Notes: a model not told the origin generated them from the sequence alone. Positions 34,997 through 45,029 are shown, numbered from the stretch's first letter. The stretch is 64,000 bases of DNA from Paenibacillus ginsengihumi DSM 21568 (GCF_000380965.1 NZ_KB905556.1:1-64000); one strand, 5' to 3'. Translations and numbers: made by a program.

Positions 34997-37270
34997 ATGG
35001 CTAAAGTGATGGAAGACGTCCGGGGCGCGGCGGATGCCGGGCGCTCCCCGTGGAGATCGTTCACGGCTGGCCCATGGCAAGAGCGGATCGACGTTGCCGG
35101 GTTCATCTCGCTCAACATGGCTCCGTACGAGGGAGACGAACGGTTCCTCGCCCCGCCGACGGAGGCGACGCTGGCGCTGTGGGACCGCGTGCTGGAGCTC
35201 ATGCGCCGGGAACGGGAAAACGGCGGCGTGCTGGACGTGGACGTGAATACGGTGTCCACGATCACCTCGCACGGCCCGGGCTACATCGAACGGGATAAGG
35301 AAAAAATCGTCGGCCTGCAAACGGACGCGCCGCTCAAACGGGCAGTTCAGCCGTTCGGGGGCATTCGGATGGCGGCGGACGCCTGCAAGGCGTACGGGTA
35401 CGAGCTGCCCGCAGACATGATCCGCCTATTCACCGACATCCGCAAAACGCACAACCAGGGCGTGTTCGACGCGTACACGACGGAGATGCGGACGGCCCGC
35501 AAGGCCGGCATCATCACCGGCTTGCCCGACGCGTACGGCCGCGGGCGCATTATCGGGGACTACCGGCGCGTCGCGCTGTACGGCGTCGACCGGCTGATCG
35601 CAGACAAGCGCAACGAATTGCTGGAGCTTGAAGCTTGCGAGATGTCGGAGGAGGTCATCCGGCAGCGCGAGGAGCTGTCCGAGCAGATTCGCAGCCTGCA
35701 GGAGCTGAAGCAGATGGCGGCTTCCTACGGCTTCGACATCTCGCAGCCCGCAGGCAACGCCAGGGAGGCGTTCCAATGGCTGTACTTCGCATACCTGGCT
35801 GCCATCAAGGAGCAGAACGGGGCGGCGATGAGCCTGGGCCGCGTGTCGACGTTCCTCGATATTTACATCGAACGGGATTTGGCGGAGGGCACGCTGACGG
35901 AGACGGAAGCGCAGGAGCTGGTCGACCATTTCGTGATGAAGCTGCGGCTGGTCAAATTTTTGCGGACGCCTGATTACAATGAACTGTTCAGCGGCGACCC
36001 GACCTGGGTGACCGAGTCGATCGGCGGCATGACGCTGGACGGAAGACCGCTCGTCACCCGCAACTCGTTCCGCTTCCTGCACACGCTCTACAACCTGGGG
36101 CCGGCGCCAGAGCCGAACCTTACGGTGCTGTGGTCGGATCAGCTTCCCCAGGCGTTCAAGAGCTATTGCGCCAAAGTGTCGATTCAGACGAGCTCGATCC
36201 AGTACGAGAACGACGATCTGATGCGTCCGTTGTTCGGCGACGATTACGGCATCGCCTGCTGCGTCTCGGCCATGCGGATCGGCAAGCAGATGCAGTTTTT
36301 CGGGGCGCGGGCGAATTTGGCCAAGGCGCTGCTGTACGCGATCAACGGCGGCGTCGACGAAAAGCTCGGTATCCAGGTCGGTCCGAAGCTCGCGCGGCTT
36401 GAAGGAGACACGCTCGATTACGCGGAGGTGGCGGCCCATTACGACGTCGTGCTCGAATGGCTCGCCGGCTTGTATATGAACACGCTCAATGTCATTCATT
36501 ACATGCATGACAAGTATTGCTACGAGCGGCTGGAGATGGCGCTGCACGACCGGGACATCGTCCGCACGATGGCTTGCGGCATCGCCGGCCTGTCGGTGGC
36601 AGCCGATTCCTTGAGCGCGATCAAGCATGCCAAAGTGCGGCCGATCCGCAACGAGCAAGGGATCGCGGTCGATTTCGAGATCGAGGGAGAGTATCCGCAA
36701 TACGGCAACAACGACGAACGGGTGGACCGGATCGCCGTCGAGCTGGCCGAGTCGTTCATGAACAAGCTGCGCAAGCACCGCGCGTACCGCAATGCCATTC
36801 CGACGCTGTCGGTGCTTACGATCACCTCGAATGTCGTCTATGGCAAAAAAACAGGCAGCACGCCCGATGGTCGCAAAGGCGGAGAGCCGTTCGCCCCGGG
36901 CGCCAACCCGATGCACGGCCGCGACCGCAAAGGGGCGCTCGCCTCGCTCGGCTCGGTCGCCAAGATTCCCTACGAGTGCTGCCAGGACGGCATATCGAAC
37001 ACATTCTCGATCGTGCCGAAGGCGCTCGGCCGGGAAGAGGAGACGAGACAGAGCAATCTGGTGTCGCTCCTGGACGGGTATATGGCCAGCGGCGGGCATC
37101 ATCTGAACGTCAATGTGTTCAACCGCGAGCAGCTGCTGGACGCGATGGAGCGGCCGGAAAAGTATCCGCAGCTGACGATCCGTGTATCCGGCTATGCCGT
37201 CAACTTCATCAAGCTGACGAGAGAGCAGCAGCTTGACGTGGTAAACCGAACGTTCCACGGCAGCATATAA
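34997..37270 (+). CDS. pflB: Formate C-acetyltransferase (pyruvate formate-lyase)
   Basis: 757 aa from the ATG of [10 protein letters not shown] with GGAGG about 11 nt upstream; an earlier in-frame start lacks an RBS. The adjacent catalytic Cys pair is in [24 protein letters not shown], and the glycyl-radical site is in the C-terminal [20 protein letters not shown]. It splits pyruvate and CoA into acetyl-CoA and formate. Lies 108 bp after adhE; its activase follows. Confidence 0.97.
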   Translation: MAKVMEDVRGAADAGRSPWRSFTAGPWQERIDVAGFISLNMAPYEGDERFLAPPTEATLALWDRVLELMRRERENGGVLDVDVNTVSTITSHGPGYIERDKEKIVGLQTDAPLKRAVQPFGGIRMAADACKAYGYELPADMIRLFTDIRKTHNQGVFDAYTTEMRTARKAGIITGLPDAYGRGRIIGDYRRVALYGVDRLIADKRNELLELEACEMSEEVIRQREELSEQIRSLQELKQMAASYGFDISQPAGNAREAFQWLYFAYLAAIKEQNGAAMSLGRVSTFLDIYIERDLAEGTLTETEAQELVDHFVMKLRLVKFLRTPDYNELFSGDPTWVTESIGGMTLDGRPLVTRNSFRFLHTLYNLGPAPEPNLTVLWSDQLPQAFKSYCAKVSIQTSSIQYENDDLMRPLFGDDYGIACCVSAMRIGKQMQFFGARANLAKALLYAINGGVDEKLGIQVGPKLARLEGDTLDYAEVAAHYDVVLEWLAGLYMNTLNVIHYMHDKYCYERLEMALHDRDIVRTMACGIAGLSVAADSLSAIKHAKVRPIRNEQGIAVDFEIEGEYPQYGNNDERVDRIAVELAESFMNKLRKHRAYRNAIPTLSVLTITSNVVYGKKTGSTPDGRKGGEPFAPGANPMHGRDRKGALASLGSVAKIPYECCQDGISNTFSIVPKALGREEETRQSNLVSLLDGYMASGGHHLNVNVFNREQLLDAMERPEKYPQLTIRVSGYAVNFIKLTREQQLDVVNRTFHGSI

Positions 37271-37398
37271 GGCGCCCGCGCGCAGGGCAGCGGCGACGAC
37301 AGCCGCCCTCTCTGGGCGGCGGCCGCTCCGATGAGCGCGCCCGCTCCGGCGCGGCTGCCGCTCGGATATACACTCAACCGCTAGGGAGGCGAATGTCC

Positions 37399-38151
37399 AT
37401 GGATAAGCAAGGCCGGATTCACTCCGCAGACACGTTCGGCACCGTCGACGGCCCGGGCATTCGCTTTGTGCTTTTTATGCAAGGCTGCGCAATGCAATGC
37501 GGGTATTGCCATAACCCGGACACGTGGAATACGCAGGGCGGGATGGCGGCATCGGTGGATGACATCCTCGCCGAAATCGAGCCTTATGTCCCGTATTACA
37601 GACGTTCGGGGGGCGGCATTACCGTAACGGGCGGCGAGCCGACGCTGCAGGCTCCGTTCGTCGCCCGCCTGTTCGCCGAATGCAAGCGGCGGTGGGGGCT
37701 GCATACGGCGCTCGATTCCTCGGGCTTCTGCGATCCCAACCATGTCGATGAATTGATCGCCCTGACCGACCTGGTGCTGCTTGATTTGAAGCAGTTGAAC
37801 CCGGAGCGCCACCTTGCGCTAACGGGCCGGCCCAACGACAGGACGCTGGCGTTCGCGAGATGGCTGTCGGAGCGAGGCAAGCCTGTATGGATTCGCCATG
37901 TGCTCATCCCCGGAGTCACGGACGACCCGTCCGACCTGACGGCGCTCGGGAAGTTTGTCGGAACGCTGCGCAATGTCGCCAAACTGGAGCTGCTGCCGTA
38001 CCACCGGATGGGGGTCTACAAGTGGGAGCAGCTTGGCAAAGCGTATCCGCTGGAGGGTATCCGCACGGCGGACGACAAAGACTTGCAGCGCGCCCGCCGT
38101 TTGGTGGAGGCTGCCATGACAGCGGTGCAAGCTCAGCCCGTTCAGGCGTAG
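37399..38151 (+). CDS. pflA: Pyruvate formate-lyase activating enzyme
   Basis: 250 aa radical-SAM enzyme. The [4Fe-4S] motif CxxxCxxC is present as GCAMQCGYCHNPDTW, followed by GGGITVTGGEPTLQ. It installs the glycyl radical on PflB. The preferred start is the second ATG (MDKQGR), since GGGAGG is 9 nt upstream against 3 nt for the first. The gap of 128 bp after pflB contains GC-rich inverted repeats. Confidence 0.96.
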   Translation: MDKQGRIHSADTFGTVDGPGIRFVLFMQGCAMQCGYCHNPDTWNTQGGMAASVDDILAEIEPYVPYYRRSGGGITVTGGEPTLQAPFVARLFAECKRRWGLHTALDSSGFCDPNHVDELIALTDLVLLDLKQLNPERHLALTGRPNDRTLAFARWLSERGKPVWIRHVLIPGVTDDPSDLTALGKFVGTLRNVAKLELLPYHRMGVYKWEQLGKAYPLEGIRTADDKDLQRARRLVEAAMTAVQAQPVQA

Positions 38152-38159
38152 CGAATAAC

Positions 38160-38203
38160 AAGCCGCCCTTCGTTCGATCGCCGGGTCGGCGGAGGGCGGC
38201 TTT
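38160..38203 (+). terminator. Terminator of pflA
   Basis: Perfect 10-bp stem AAGCCGCCCT/AGGGCGGCTT followed by a short T-run (TTTATCG), 8 bp past the stop. Confidence 0.82.
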
Positions 38204-38220
38204 ATCGTTAAGAGCTACAG

Positions 38221-38263
38221 GCGGCGACCGATGACGAAGGAATCGCTCGTCATAGGCGCCTAC
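38221..38263 (-). repeat. R1 fragment at the 3' end of the Rpn-family gene
   Basis: GCGACCGATGACGAAGGAATCGCTCGTCATAGGCGCCTAC, hairpin A of R1 in reverse orientation, touching the stop codon of the nuclease gene. Confidence 0.7.
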
Positions 38264-39351
38264 ACCCGTTTTTTCAACTGCAATAGTCTTTCTTCCGACA
38301 ACCCCGTAACTTTGACAATCAGCGGAAGCTCAATTCCTTCTCGCATCATATTTACCGCTGTTGATTCCAGAGCTTCTTCTCTCCCCACTTCCCTCCCTTT
38401 TTCGATTCCTTTTTGGATTCCTTTTTGGATTCCTTTTTGGATACCTTGTTCAATTCCTCTTTCGATACCTTGTTCAATTCCTCTTTCGATTCCCTGTTCA
38501 ATTCCTTTTTCGATCCCTCTTAACACAGCTTGTTCTTCAAGCCACTCCAGGTTTTTTTCAAAATTGGAAATCACCGAGCTCATTCCTTTCCTGTGAATTT
38601 CCGTCACGATGCGCCGGATCTCGTCTTCCTTGTCTTTCGTCTTAGCAAGCCGCCTTAAGATCTGCTCAAACCAGATCGCGAACTGCTCCCGCTGCTCCTC
38701 CGGCAAATTGTCGATCGTCGGGGCCAGTTTACGGAACAGCTCGATCAACTCGTCGATCTTCGAGTGCGAATGTTGTTCGATCAAGAACACCGAGCCGATC
38801 ACATTGGCGAGATTCTCCAAATCCTCAGGTGTATAGCGCTGCACATCGAGCAAAAAATATGAAAAATTGACCAGCGCTTCCTCTTCGAAAAGCTCTTCCC
38901 CCGCCAGCATTTCCCGAAAATACAGCGGTGCCGTCCATGGCTGATTTCCATTGTACAAAACCATCGGCACGATGACCGGCAACTTGAAGCCGGACCGCTC
39001 CCGTACTCCTGAGGCGTGCTCGCGCATGACCTGCCGCCAAATTTCCACCTGATACAAGAGCAACCGCCACGGCATCAGCGAATCCACGGTAGACTGCAGC
39101 TCGATCAGGATATAGAAAATGACATCCCGATCCTTCAGCTTCATCCGGTACACCAGATCCGCTTCCTTGCCCCTGAAATCCGGCAAAATATACGACTTAT
39201 CGACTTTGATTAAGCTCGCTTCATCAATCTCCTGGGCCCAGCCACGCTTAATAAAGGAACGCACCATTTCCAGAAAAATGTGCTTGCTGGACAGCAGCAG
39301 CTTGTAGCCGCGATCATGCTTTTGGCGAACCGCCTTGTGCTCATCCGTCAT
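38260..39351 (-). CDS. Rpn-family recombination-promoting nuclease (PD-(D/E)XK)
   Basis: 363 aa. The N-terminal half (about 1-200) is the Rpn/PDDEXK transposase-like nuclease domain, with D in DFRGKEADLVYRM and the E-x-Q motif in VIFYILIELQSTVD. Residues about 277-320 are ten Gly-Ile-X-X tetrads (GIEKGIEQGIER...), encoded by a 12-bp minisatellite, then a short basic C-terminus. Rpn proteins promote RecA-independent recombination and some act in phage defence. No transposon ends or partner gene is seen. An R1 fragment marks the 3' end. Confidence 0.88.
   Translation of the reverse strand: MTDEHKAVRQKHDRGYKLLLSSKHIFLEMVRSFIKRGWAQEIDEASLIKVDKSYILPDFRGKEADLVYRMKLKDRDVIFYILIELQSTVDSLMPWRLLLYQVEIWRQVMREHASGVRERSGFKLPVIVPMVLYNGNQPWTAPLYFREMLAGEELFEEEALVNFSYFLLDVQRYTPEDLENLANVIGSVFLIEQHSHSKIDELIELFRKLAPTIDNLPEEQREQFAIWFEQILRRLAKTKDKEDEIRRIVTEIHRKGMSSVISNFEKNLEWLEEQAVLRGIEKGIEQGIERGIEQGIERGIEQGIQKGIQKGIQKGIEKGREVGREEALESTAVNMMREGIELPLIVKVTGLSEERLLQLKKRV
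38398..38517 (-). repeat. In-frame 12-bp minisatellite in the Rpn-family gene
   Basis: Ten consecutive 12-bp units (consensus on the plus strand TTTTTCGATTCC with TTGTTCAATTCC variants), each encoding one Gly-Ile-(Glu/Gln)-(Lys/Gln/Arg) tetrad. The unit keeps frame whatever the copy number, so length can vary by slippage without breaking the protein. Confidence 0.92.
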
Positions 39352-39509
39352 CCGCTTCTCCTGCGCTCATTGGGTTGTTATTGTCTCTATTATACCATAT
39401 TCGCTCTGAAAAGCAGTGGATCATCCCCGCATAGTTACTGCGTTTTGCCATTCATGATTTTCCAGCCGCCGGGAAAAATATATCCCAAAACCTAAGGAGC
39501 GAATGATTC

Positions 39510-39950
39510 ATGGCAAAGGCATTTCGGCATATCCGGCGCTTCTTAACGCTGCTGCTCGCGCTTGCACTATGTGCCTTGTCCGGATGCGGCGGGGCCGACG
39601 AAGAAAAAACGAAGCAGTCTTCCGGGCAAAAAGCCCAGTCCCCACAAAACGCCAAGCCGGTCGACACCGAGCTGCTGCAGCAGATGGAAATGTACAGAGA
39701 GATTAAAAAATACGAGTACGAGCAAGAGGAAAAGGCGCGGCAGGAGGAAAAAAAGCAGCTCGAGCAAATGATGAAGCAGCGGCAAAAGACGATGCGTCGC
39801 GAGTTCGAAGCGCTGGAAAAAGAACGCAAGGGCAGAGTGTATCTGCAAAAAAAGTCGCAAGAGGAAGGCTCGTCCGATGGCGGCGAGCAGCAAAATAAAC
39901 AGCAGGATGATCCATCGAAAAACAAACAAAAGACGGAAGAGAAAAAATAA
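39510..39950 (+). CDS. Coiled-coil lipoprotein, hypothetical
   Basis: 146 aa with a lipoprotein signal (LLLALALCALSGC; lipobox LSGC at about 24-27). The mature part is highly charged, about 55-115 being predicted coiled coil (EKARQEEKKQLEQMMKQRQKTMRREFEALEKERKG), with a Gln/Lys/Asp-rich tail. AAGGAG lies 10 nt upstream of the ATG. No family recognised; it would sit on the outer face of the membrane. Unit boundaries with neighbours are unclear. Confidence 0.72.
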   Translation: MAKAFRHIRRFLTLLLALALCALSGCGGADEEKTKQSSGQKAQSPQNAKPVDTELLQQMEMYREIKKYEYEQEEKARQEEKKQLEQMMKQRQKTMRREFEALEKERKGRVYLQKKSQEEGSSDGGEQQNKQQDDPSKNKQKTEEKK

Positions 39951-40122
39951 CCGTCGGGGCAGCTGTGCAGTTGCCTGTCCGATTGCCCTGTTATAGCCAC
40001 CTGATGCCGATACGCGACCTAAGCACGGCCAGCCTCCCGAAACTGGAAATCGGCTCCCGTTTCGTATAGTCTATAGAGTAAATTGTTGTGCGCAAAAGCG
40101 CTACCCGGGGGAGGTATTGTCC

Positions 40123-40875
40123 TTGCAGCCACTGTTATCGGTTACCGGGCTGACCGGCGGCTACAGCCGCCAGAGGCCGGTTTTGCACGATCTAACGTTC
40201 CAGGTCGGACATGGAGAAATGGTCGGCCTGATCGGCCTGAACGGCGCCGGCAAAAGCACGACGATCAAGCATGTCCTCGGCCTGTTGCAGCCGCACCGGG
40301 GAGAAATTACTCTGAACGGACGCACGCTCGATGAAGATGCCGCCGCTTATCGCCGTACATACGCCTACGTTCCCGAAAGCCCCCTGCTGTACGAGGAACT
40401 GACCGTAAAGGAGCATCTGGAGCTGGCCGCTATGGCATACGGCCTGTCGGAGGAGCAGTTCGGCCAAAGATACGGCTCGCTGCTCGAGCAGTTTCGGATG
40501 GAGCCTTACGCCGGCAGACTGGCGGCGCACCTGTCCAAAGGCATGAAGCAAAAAGTGATGATTATGAGCGCTTTTCTCGTGCAGCCCGCGCTCTACATCA
40601 TCGACGAGCCGTTCCTCGGTCTCGATCCGCTCGGCATCCGCGCCCTGCTCGAGCTGATGGTTCAGGTGCAGAGAGAGGGCGCTGCGATTTTGCTCAGCTC
40701 TCATATATTATCCACCATCGAAAAATACGGAAACCGTTTTATCGTCCTGCATCAAGGCAAAGTGCTGGCCGAAGGGAACATGGCGCGGCTGCGCGAGATT
40801 GCCGGACCGGAAGCGGCGGCGGAAAGCCTGGACGACGTCTTCTTCCGGCTCATTTTGCGGGGGGAGCAGCAATGA
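40123..40875 (+). CDS. ecsA: EcsA-type ABC transporter ATP-binding protein
   Basis: 250 aa from a TTG start with GGGGGAGG 8 nt upstream. Walker A GLNGAGKSTT, the signature LSKGMKQKVMIMSAF, Walker B ALYIIDEPFLGLDPLG and the H-loop SSHILSTIEK are present. With EcsB it forms a transporter needed in Bacillus for secretion, competence and sporulation, linked to intramembrane proteolysis of anti-sigma factors. ecsB overlaps its stop by 4 bp. Confidence 0.92.
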   Translation: MQPLLSVTGLTGGYSRQRPVLHDLTFQVGHGEMVGLIGLNGAGKSTTIKHVLGLLQPHRGEITLNGRTLDEDAAAYRRTYAYVPESPLLYEELTVKEHLELAAMAYGLSEEQFGQRYGSLLEQFRMEPYAGRLAAHLSKGMKQKVMIMSAFLVQPALYIIDEPFLGLDPLGIRALLELMVQVQREGAAILLSSHILSTIEKYGNRFIVLHQGKVLAEGNMARLREIAGPEAAAESLDDVFFRLILRGEQQ

Positions 40876-42110
40876 GCGCGGAACGCCGCCCGGACCCGCT
40901 ATTGCGTGAGCGCGCCCGCCGTTTTGTACAAGAGATCAGGCCGTATGTATTTTACGCCGTGCAAAGCGGAGGCATGGCGCTCATCCTGCTATTATTGATC
41001 GGCATGTTTCTGTACGACAGGCTGCTGACAAGCCCGCCGCCGGGCTTCCCGTTCGCGCTCGCCGCCTCCTTGGCGCTGCTGCCTGCGCTCGCGCTCGGCT
41101 CGATCCGCACCTACTTGCGGGAGGCAGACCAAATATACCTGCTGCCGATGGAGGGCGAGCTGCAAAGCTACCTCCGCAAGGCGATAAGCCGGGCTTACAT
41201 CCGGCAAGCTATCGCCTTGGCGGCGGTCTGGCTGGCCGTTTGGCCGATGGTCCGAACGGCGCATGAACATGCCGGCTGGCGGGAGTTCGCCGTCCTGCTG
41301 ATCGTGCTGCTCATGCTCAAACGCGTCCAGCTGCATGCCCGCTGGACGGAGCTGTCGCAGCGGGAAGCGCGCATCCGCCGTTGGCTGACGGCCTTTCGCT
41401 GGCTTGCCGCCTGGGCATCGGCCTTCCTGCTGGTCTCGCTGCCGCTCTGGACCGGCGTTCTCGCCGCCGCTGCCGGCACGGCTGTCTACGTGCTGCTGCT
41501 ACGGCTCGTTCCCGGCCTCAAGGGCGTCCCATGGCTGGCCTTGATCGCCGAAGAACGCCGCCAGCAGCGCGCCATGTTCCGCTTCCTGAATCTGTTCGTC
41601 GATGTGCCTTCCATCCAGGGCCGACCGCGCGCGCGGCCGGCTCCGCCGCAGCTGGCCGCACGGCTCGGCTTTCGCCCGCAGCGGGCGTACATGTTCCTGT
41701 ATGCGCTCATATGGCTTCGTTCCGAATCGTTCGGGATCACGATCCGGCTGACCTTGCTGGGAGCGCTCGCCGTCGCCGTCTCGGGCGGATCGTATTTGGC
41801 TCCGCTGCTATATGCGATATTCGCCGTCCTGATCGCGGTGCAAATCAAGGAATTGCAGCGGGCCTACCGCGACTGCGATTGGACGCATATTTATCCGCTG
41901 CCGACAGGGCTTCGGGAGGCGTCGGTGCGGCTCGTCCGCTTCGCCCTGCATGCCGCCGCGCTCGTCCTGCTGGCCGTGCCGCTTGCCTGGCATGCCGTCC
42001 GCGGCGCGCTATGGATCGGCCCTTTGCCGGACAGCCTGCTTGCGGCCGCTATCGTTATCTTCGGCGCGGCGCTGTCTTACCTGTATCATCGCTTGAAGCG
42101 AGCAAGCTGA
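40872..42110 (+). CDS. ecsB: EcsB-type ABC transporter permease
   Basis: 412 aa, polytopic, with about 8-10 helices in clusters (around 35-75, 110-130, 165-205, 275-315 and 345-400) separated by Arg-rich cytoplasmic loops, as in EcsB. Start overlaps ecsA (ATGA). A long hairpin follows at 42261. Confidence 0.88.
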   Translation: MSAERRPDPLLRERARRFVQEIRPYVFYAVQSGGMALILLLLIGMFLYDRLLTSPPPGFPFALAASLALLPALALGSIRTYLREADQIYLLPMEGELQSYLRKAISRAYIRQAIALAAVWLAVWPMVRTAHEHAGWREFAVLLIVLLMLKRVQLHARWTELSQREARIRRWLTAFRWLAAWASAFLLVSLPLWTGVLAAAAGTAVYVLLLRLVPGLKGVPWLALIAEERRQQRAMFRFLNLFVDVPSIQGRPRARPAPPQLAARLGFRPQRAYMFLYALIWLRSESFGITIRLTLLGALAVAVSGGSYLAPLLYAIFAVLIAVQIKELQRAYRDCDWTHIYPLPTGLREASVRLVRFALHAAALVLLAVPLAWHAVRGALWIGPLPDSLLAAAIVIFGAALSYLYHRLKRAS

Positions 42111-42260
42111 CCGCTTTTCGAACCGCCGCACCTACTCCCAGCGCGCGGCGGTTTGCCGCACGGCGGCGGTCAACCACATGAGCCGGATTTCGCCAGGGAA
42201 CACGCGCCCCTCAAATGCGCTTAATCCGCTGCCTGCGGCGGCCGGCCGACATGGAGCAAG

Positions 42261-42309
42261 CCGCTCGTTTTGCCGAAATGTTCGCTTATGTCGGCAAAAG
42301 AGCGGTTTT
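42261..42309 (+). terminator. Terminator hairpin between ecsB and the oxidoreductase
   Basis: CCGCTC(g)TTTTGCCGA pairing with TCGGCAAAAGAGCGG, 15 bp with one bulge, then TTTTGG. It serves ecsB and perhaps the convergent oxidoreductase gene. Confidence 0.75.
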
Positions 42310-42374
42310 GGTGTATTTATGAGCCTGAAGCAAGCCCGGGGGCGCAAAGTCAGGCACAGCCCGCCGCTGCGGTG

Positions 42375-43394
42375 TCAGGGATAGTCGATCCGCTTGCCGA
42401 GCCGGGACGATTCGTAGATGTCCTGGACGAGCCGGAGCGCCTTGACGCCTTCCTTGCCGTCGATCCAAAACTTGCGACCTTCGCTGACGTGCTCGTAGAA
42501 ATCGCGGATTTGCACCGCATGGCTGACGCCCCAATACGATTTGGCGCCCAGCTCGTTTACAGCCTCCGGCCGGCACAGCTCGGCGGTTTCGTCGCCCTGG
42601 ATCAGGTACAGACGATCGCCCTTCATATGCAGCGTGCCTTTCTCGAATATGGCTTCCAGCTCGACAGGCGAATTTCTCAAATAAGCATTCGTCGCGTAAA
42701 AGATCGCCTTAGCTCCGCAGCGGAAGACGATGCGGGCATGAGCCGTATCCTCCACCTCGATGACGCCTTCCAGCGAATCGGTCGTCACGCTGCCTTTGAC
42801 ACTGGCGATTTCGCCGCCAAGCCACTGCATCAGATCGAGCGTATGGATCGCCTGATTGATCAGGACGCCGCCGCCTTCCGTAGCCCAGCGGCCCTTCCAT
42901 TCGCTGTTGTAATAATCCGCGCTGCGGTACCACGTGACAAGCCCCTTCATGCAGACGAGCTTCCCCAGCTCTCCCGATTCGGCATACCGCTTCATCGTTC
43001 GGGAAGCCGGATTGTACCGGTTCTGGAACACGATGCCGAGTTGCACGCCGGTATAACGCGCCTCGGCCTCAAGCACGGCGCGGGCGGAATCCCTGCTTTC
43101 CGCCAGCGGTTTTTCCGTCAGCACATGCTTCCCGGCAGCGAGCGCATCGACCGTCATCGGGGCGTGCAGGTGATGGCCTGTGCAAATGTGCACGACATCA
43201 ATATCGTCCCGCTTCAGCACCTCCCTGTAATCCGCATAAGCCTCGCAGCCGTATTGGGAGGCGGTCTTGCGGGCCAGCGCCTCGTTAATATCGACCACCG
43301 CGCGAAGCTCTGTCAGCGGAAGCTGCGAAAGCGCCTTCAGATGGACGCCGGAAATCGCGCCGCAGCCGATTACTGCCGTTCCCATTCGTTTCAT
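42375..43394 (-). CDS. Gfo/Idh/MocA-family oxidoreductase
   Basis: 339 aa. The N-terminal Rossmann fold (TAVIGCGAISGVHLKAL) binds NAD(P), followed by the family's EKPLA motif with the catalytic Lys, and a C-terminal domain with GGGVLINQAIHTLDLMQWL. These enzymes oxidise or reduce sugars, inositols or related polyols; the substrate cannot be assigned. Divergent to an AraC regulator 165 bp away that probably controls it. Confidence 0.9.
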   Translation of the reverse strand: MKRMGTAVIGCGAISGVHLKALSQLPLTELRAVVDINEALARKTASQYGCEAYADYREVLKRDDIDVVHICTGHHLHAPMTVDALAAGKHVLTEKPLAESRDSARAVLEAEARYTGVQLGIVFQNRYNPASRTMKRYAESGELGKLVCMKGLVTWYRSADYYNSEWKGRWATEGGGVLINQAIHTLDLMQWLGGEIASVKGSVTTDSLEGVIEVEDTAHARIVFRCGAKAIFYATNAYLRNSPVELEAIFEKGTLHMKGDRLYLIQGDETAELCRPEAVNELGAKSYWGVSHAVQIRDFYEHVSEGRKFWIDGKEGVKALRLVQDIYESSRLGKRIDYP

Positions 43395-43559
43395 CGTCAG
43401 TCACCCGTTTTTCTTGATTTTTAGGGACGCCGTCCAGGCCAATCCGGTCAGCGCCAAGCTTGGTGCTTATGTTCATCATGAAGTATAATGAAAACATATT
43501 CTTTGCATCCTTTGCTTCCTTTATGGCTTTTCTTGACTTTATCGCCGGAGGCGAACGCC

Positions 43560-44420
43560 ATGCGAACCCATGTAAGCAACCGATATTTTCAATATTCGCA
43601 TCGCCGGATGGAGAAACCGCCGCGAATGGATTTTCATCTTCACGACCGGTTTGAGGTCTATATTTTCATCACCGGAGAAGTCAACTATCTTATTGAAAAA
43701 AAGGTTTATCCGCTCCAATACGGCGATCTGCTGATCATGAACAACCGCGAGCTGCACAAGCCGACATTCCGCTCCGACGCGGTCTATGAAAATATCGTCG
43801 TCCATTTCGACCCGGCCGTCGCCGACCTGTGGAGGAATGCCGACGATTACGAGATGCTGGACTGCTTCGTCAATCGTCCGAACGGCGAAGGGAACCGCAT
43901 TCGGCTAACCTCCCGGCAGCTTGATGAGGCGCTTTCGATTTGTCACCGGGCCGAGCAGCTGTCCCGTTCTTCGCTCGAAGGCGGCGGACTGCTCCTGACC
44001 GCTTACATGACCGAGCTGCTCGTGCTCGTAAATCAAGCGTTTCGCCAGCAGGTGGCCCGTCCCGACCTTGAAGCGGCCGATTCGCGGCCACTGGCCGTCC
44101 ACGAGAAGCTCGCGCCGGTGCTCGACTTCATCGACCGTCATCCCGAGCGAGATTTGAGTCTGGAGGCGCTGGAAGGGCTGTTTTTCATGAACCGGTACTA
44201 TTTGAGCCGGCTGTTCCGGCGCGCGACGGGCAGCACGATCCACGAGTATATTTTGCTCAAGCGCATTGCCCGGGCCAAAAAGCTGCTGCAAGAGGGCCTG
44301 AGCGTCACCGAGGCGTGCCAGCTGTCCGGCTTCAACGATTATTCGAACTTCATCCGAATGTTCAAACGGTTCGTCGGCATGCCTCCCGGCCAATACCGCA
44401 AGCGCGAATACCGGCCTTGA
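43560..44420 (+). CDS. AraC-family transcriptional regulator
   Basis: 286 aa from the ATG of MRTHVSNRY (CGGAGG 8 nt upstream); earlier in-frame starts have no RBS. The N-terminal cupin-like sensing domain (about 20-130, DFHLHDRFEVYIFITGEVNYLIE) is followed by two HTH motifs at the C-terminus (about 185-280: LSLEALEGLFFMNRYYLSRLFRRATGSTIHEYI and SVTEACQLSGFNDYSNFIRMFKRFVGMPP). Divergent orientation suggests it senses a sugar and activates the adjacent oxidoreductase gene. Confidence 0.92.
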   Translation: MRTHVSNRYFQYSHRRMEKPPRMDFHLHDRFEVYIFITGEVNYLIEKKVYPLQYGDLLIMNNRELHKPTFRSDAVYENIVVHFDPAVADLWRNADDYEMLDCFVNRPNGEGNRIRLTSRQLDEALSICHRAEQLSRSSLEGGGLLLTAYMTELLVLVNQAFRQQVARPDLEAADSRPLAVHEKLAPVLDFIDRHPERDLSLEALEGLFFMNRYYLSRLFRRATGSTIHEYILLKRIARAKKLLQEGLSVTEACQLSGFNDYSNFIRMFKRFVGMPPGQYRKREYRP

Positions 44421-44449
44421 CGGGGTGCACGCTAGTTTATCCTATAACT

Positions 44450-44570
44450 GGGGGCATCGTCCCATAGTCGCAAAACGGTTTCACGTTTTGGCGGGGCCGG
44501 TTGATGACTCGAACCGCAAGGCACGGCTAAGGCGGCATGAACCGAGGGCTACAAGTGCGACATGAGTTCG
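44450..44570 (+). repeat. R5 repeat copy
   Basis: Forward copy matching the reverse complement of 7905-8030: CCCATAGTCGCAAAACGGTTTC, TTTTGGCGGGGCCGG, GACTCGAACCGCAAGGCACGGCTA, GGGCTACAAG. Confidence 0.6.
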
Positions 44571-44603
44571 CAACATCCTCTCTAACGCCAGTGACAAACG
44601 CCC

Positions 44604-44699
44604 TCTTGAAAATTGTGCGGCAATCTGCCAGCTAAAATTTCAATACCGCAGGTGACGACCGATGACGATGGAATGGCTCGTCACAGGTGTCTATTTTGC
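44604..44699 (-). repeat. R1 interspersed palindromic repeat
   Basis: Near twin of the 19.7-kb copy including the left flank CTCTAACGCCAGTGACAAACGCC. Hairpin B arms TTGAAAATT/AAATTTCAA with an apical GGC/GCC stem; hairpin A is GATGACGA-tggaatggc-TCGTCA(C); ends GTGTCTATTTTGCTGAA. Confidence 0.8.
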
Positions 44700-44795
44700 T
44701 GAATCGTACCCAGGCTGGGTAGCGCTTTTTGCTCAAAACGCTGAACCGCCGGTAGCCCAAAATGCGAAATAAGACTGCTTGCTTGCGTTAGCGCT
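44693..44795 (+). repeat. R4 repeat copy, first half
   Basis: TTTTGCTGAA...GGGTAGCGCTTTTTGCTCAAAACGCTGAACC..GGTAGCCCAAAATGCGAAATAAGACTGCTTGCTTGCGTTAG, parallel to 19795-19905, then directly continuous with R3. Confidence 0.6.
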
Positions 44796-45024
44796 GCCCC
44801 TCCCCGGGCACACCCGGACACATGAGGCGGCGAATCCTGCAAAAAATACAACATTTTCCTTATCTTTCACACAAGAGGTGGGGGAATGTTGTATTTTGTA
44901 CAACAATTTGCGGGCGATTGGCTTCAAATCGAAGAATATCGCCCAAAATGTTGCACTTTCTACAACAATGAACGGCGGATGTGGGTTATTGCCCCGTTTT
45001 TGTTGTATAAAATACAACATTGGC
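44783..45024. repeat. R3 repeat with three TGTTGYA-N5-TRCAACA dyads
   Basis: Full-length copy parallel to 3180-3430. Dyads read TGTTGTA-TTTTG-TACAACA, TGTTGCA-CTTTC-TACAACA and TGTTGTA-TAAAA-TACAACA. The 5-nt spacer length is conserved while its sequence is not. Confidence 0.78.
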
Positions 45025-45029
45025 TGATC

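Noticed and set aside
38260-39351. Active transposon carrying the Rpn-family gene
   Set aside because: No terminal inverted repeats or target duplications; the R1 fragment at the 3' end occurs at many unrelated sites.
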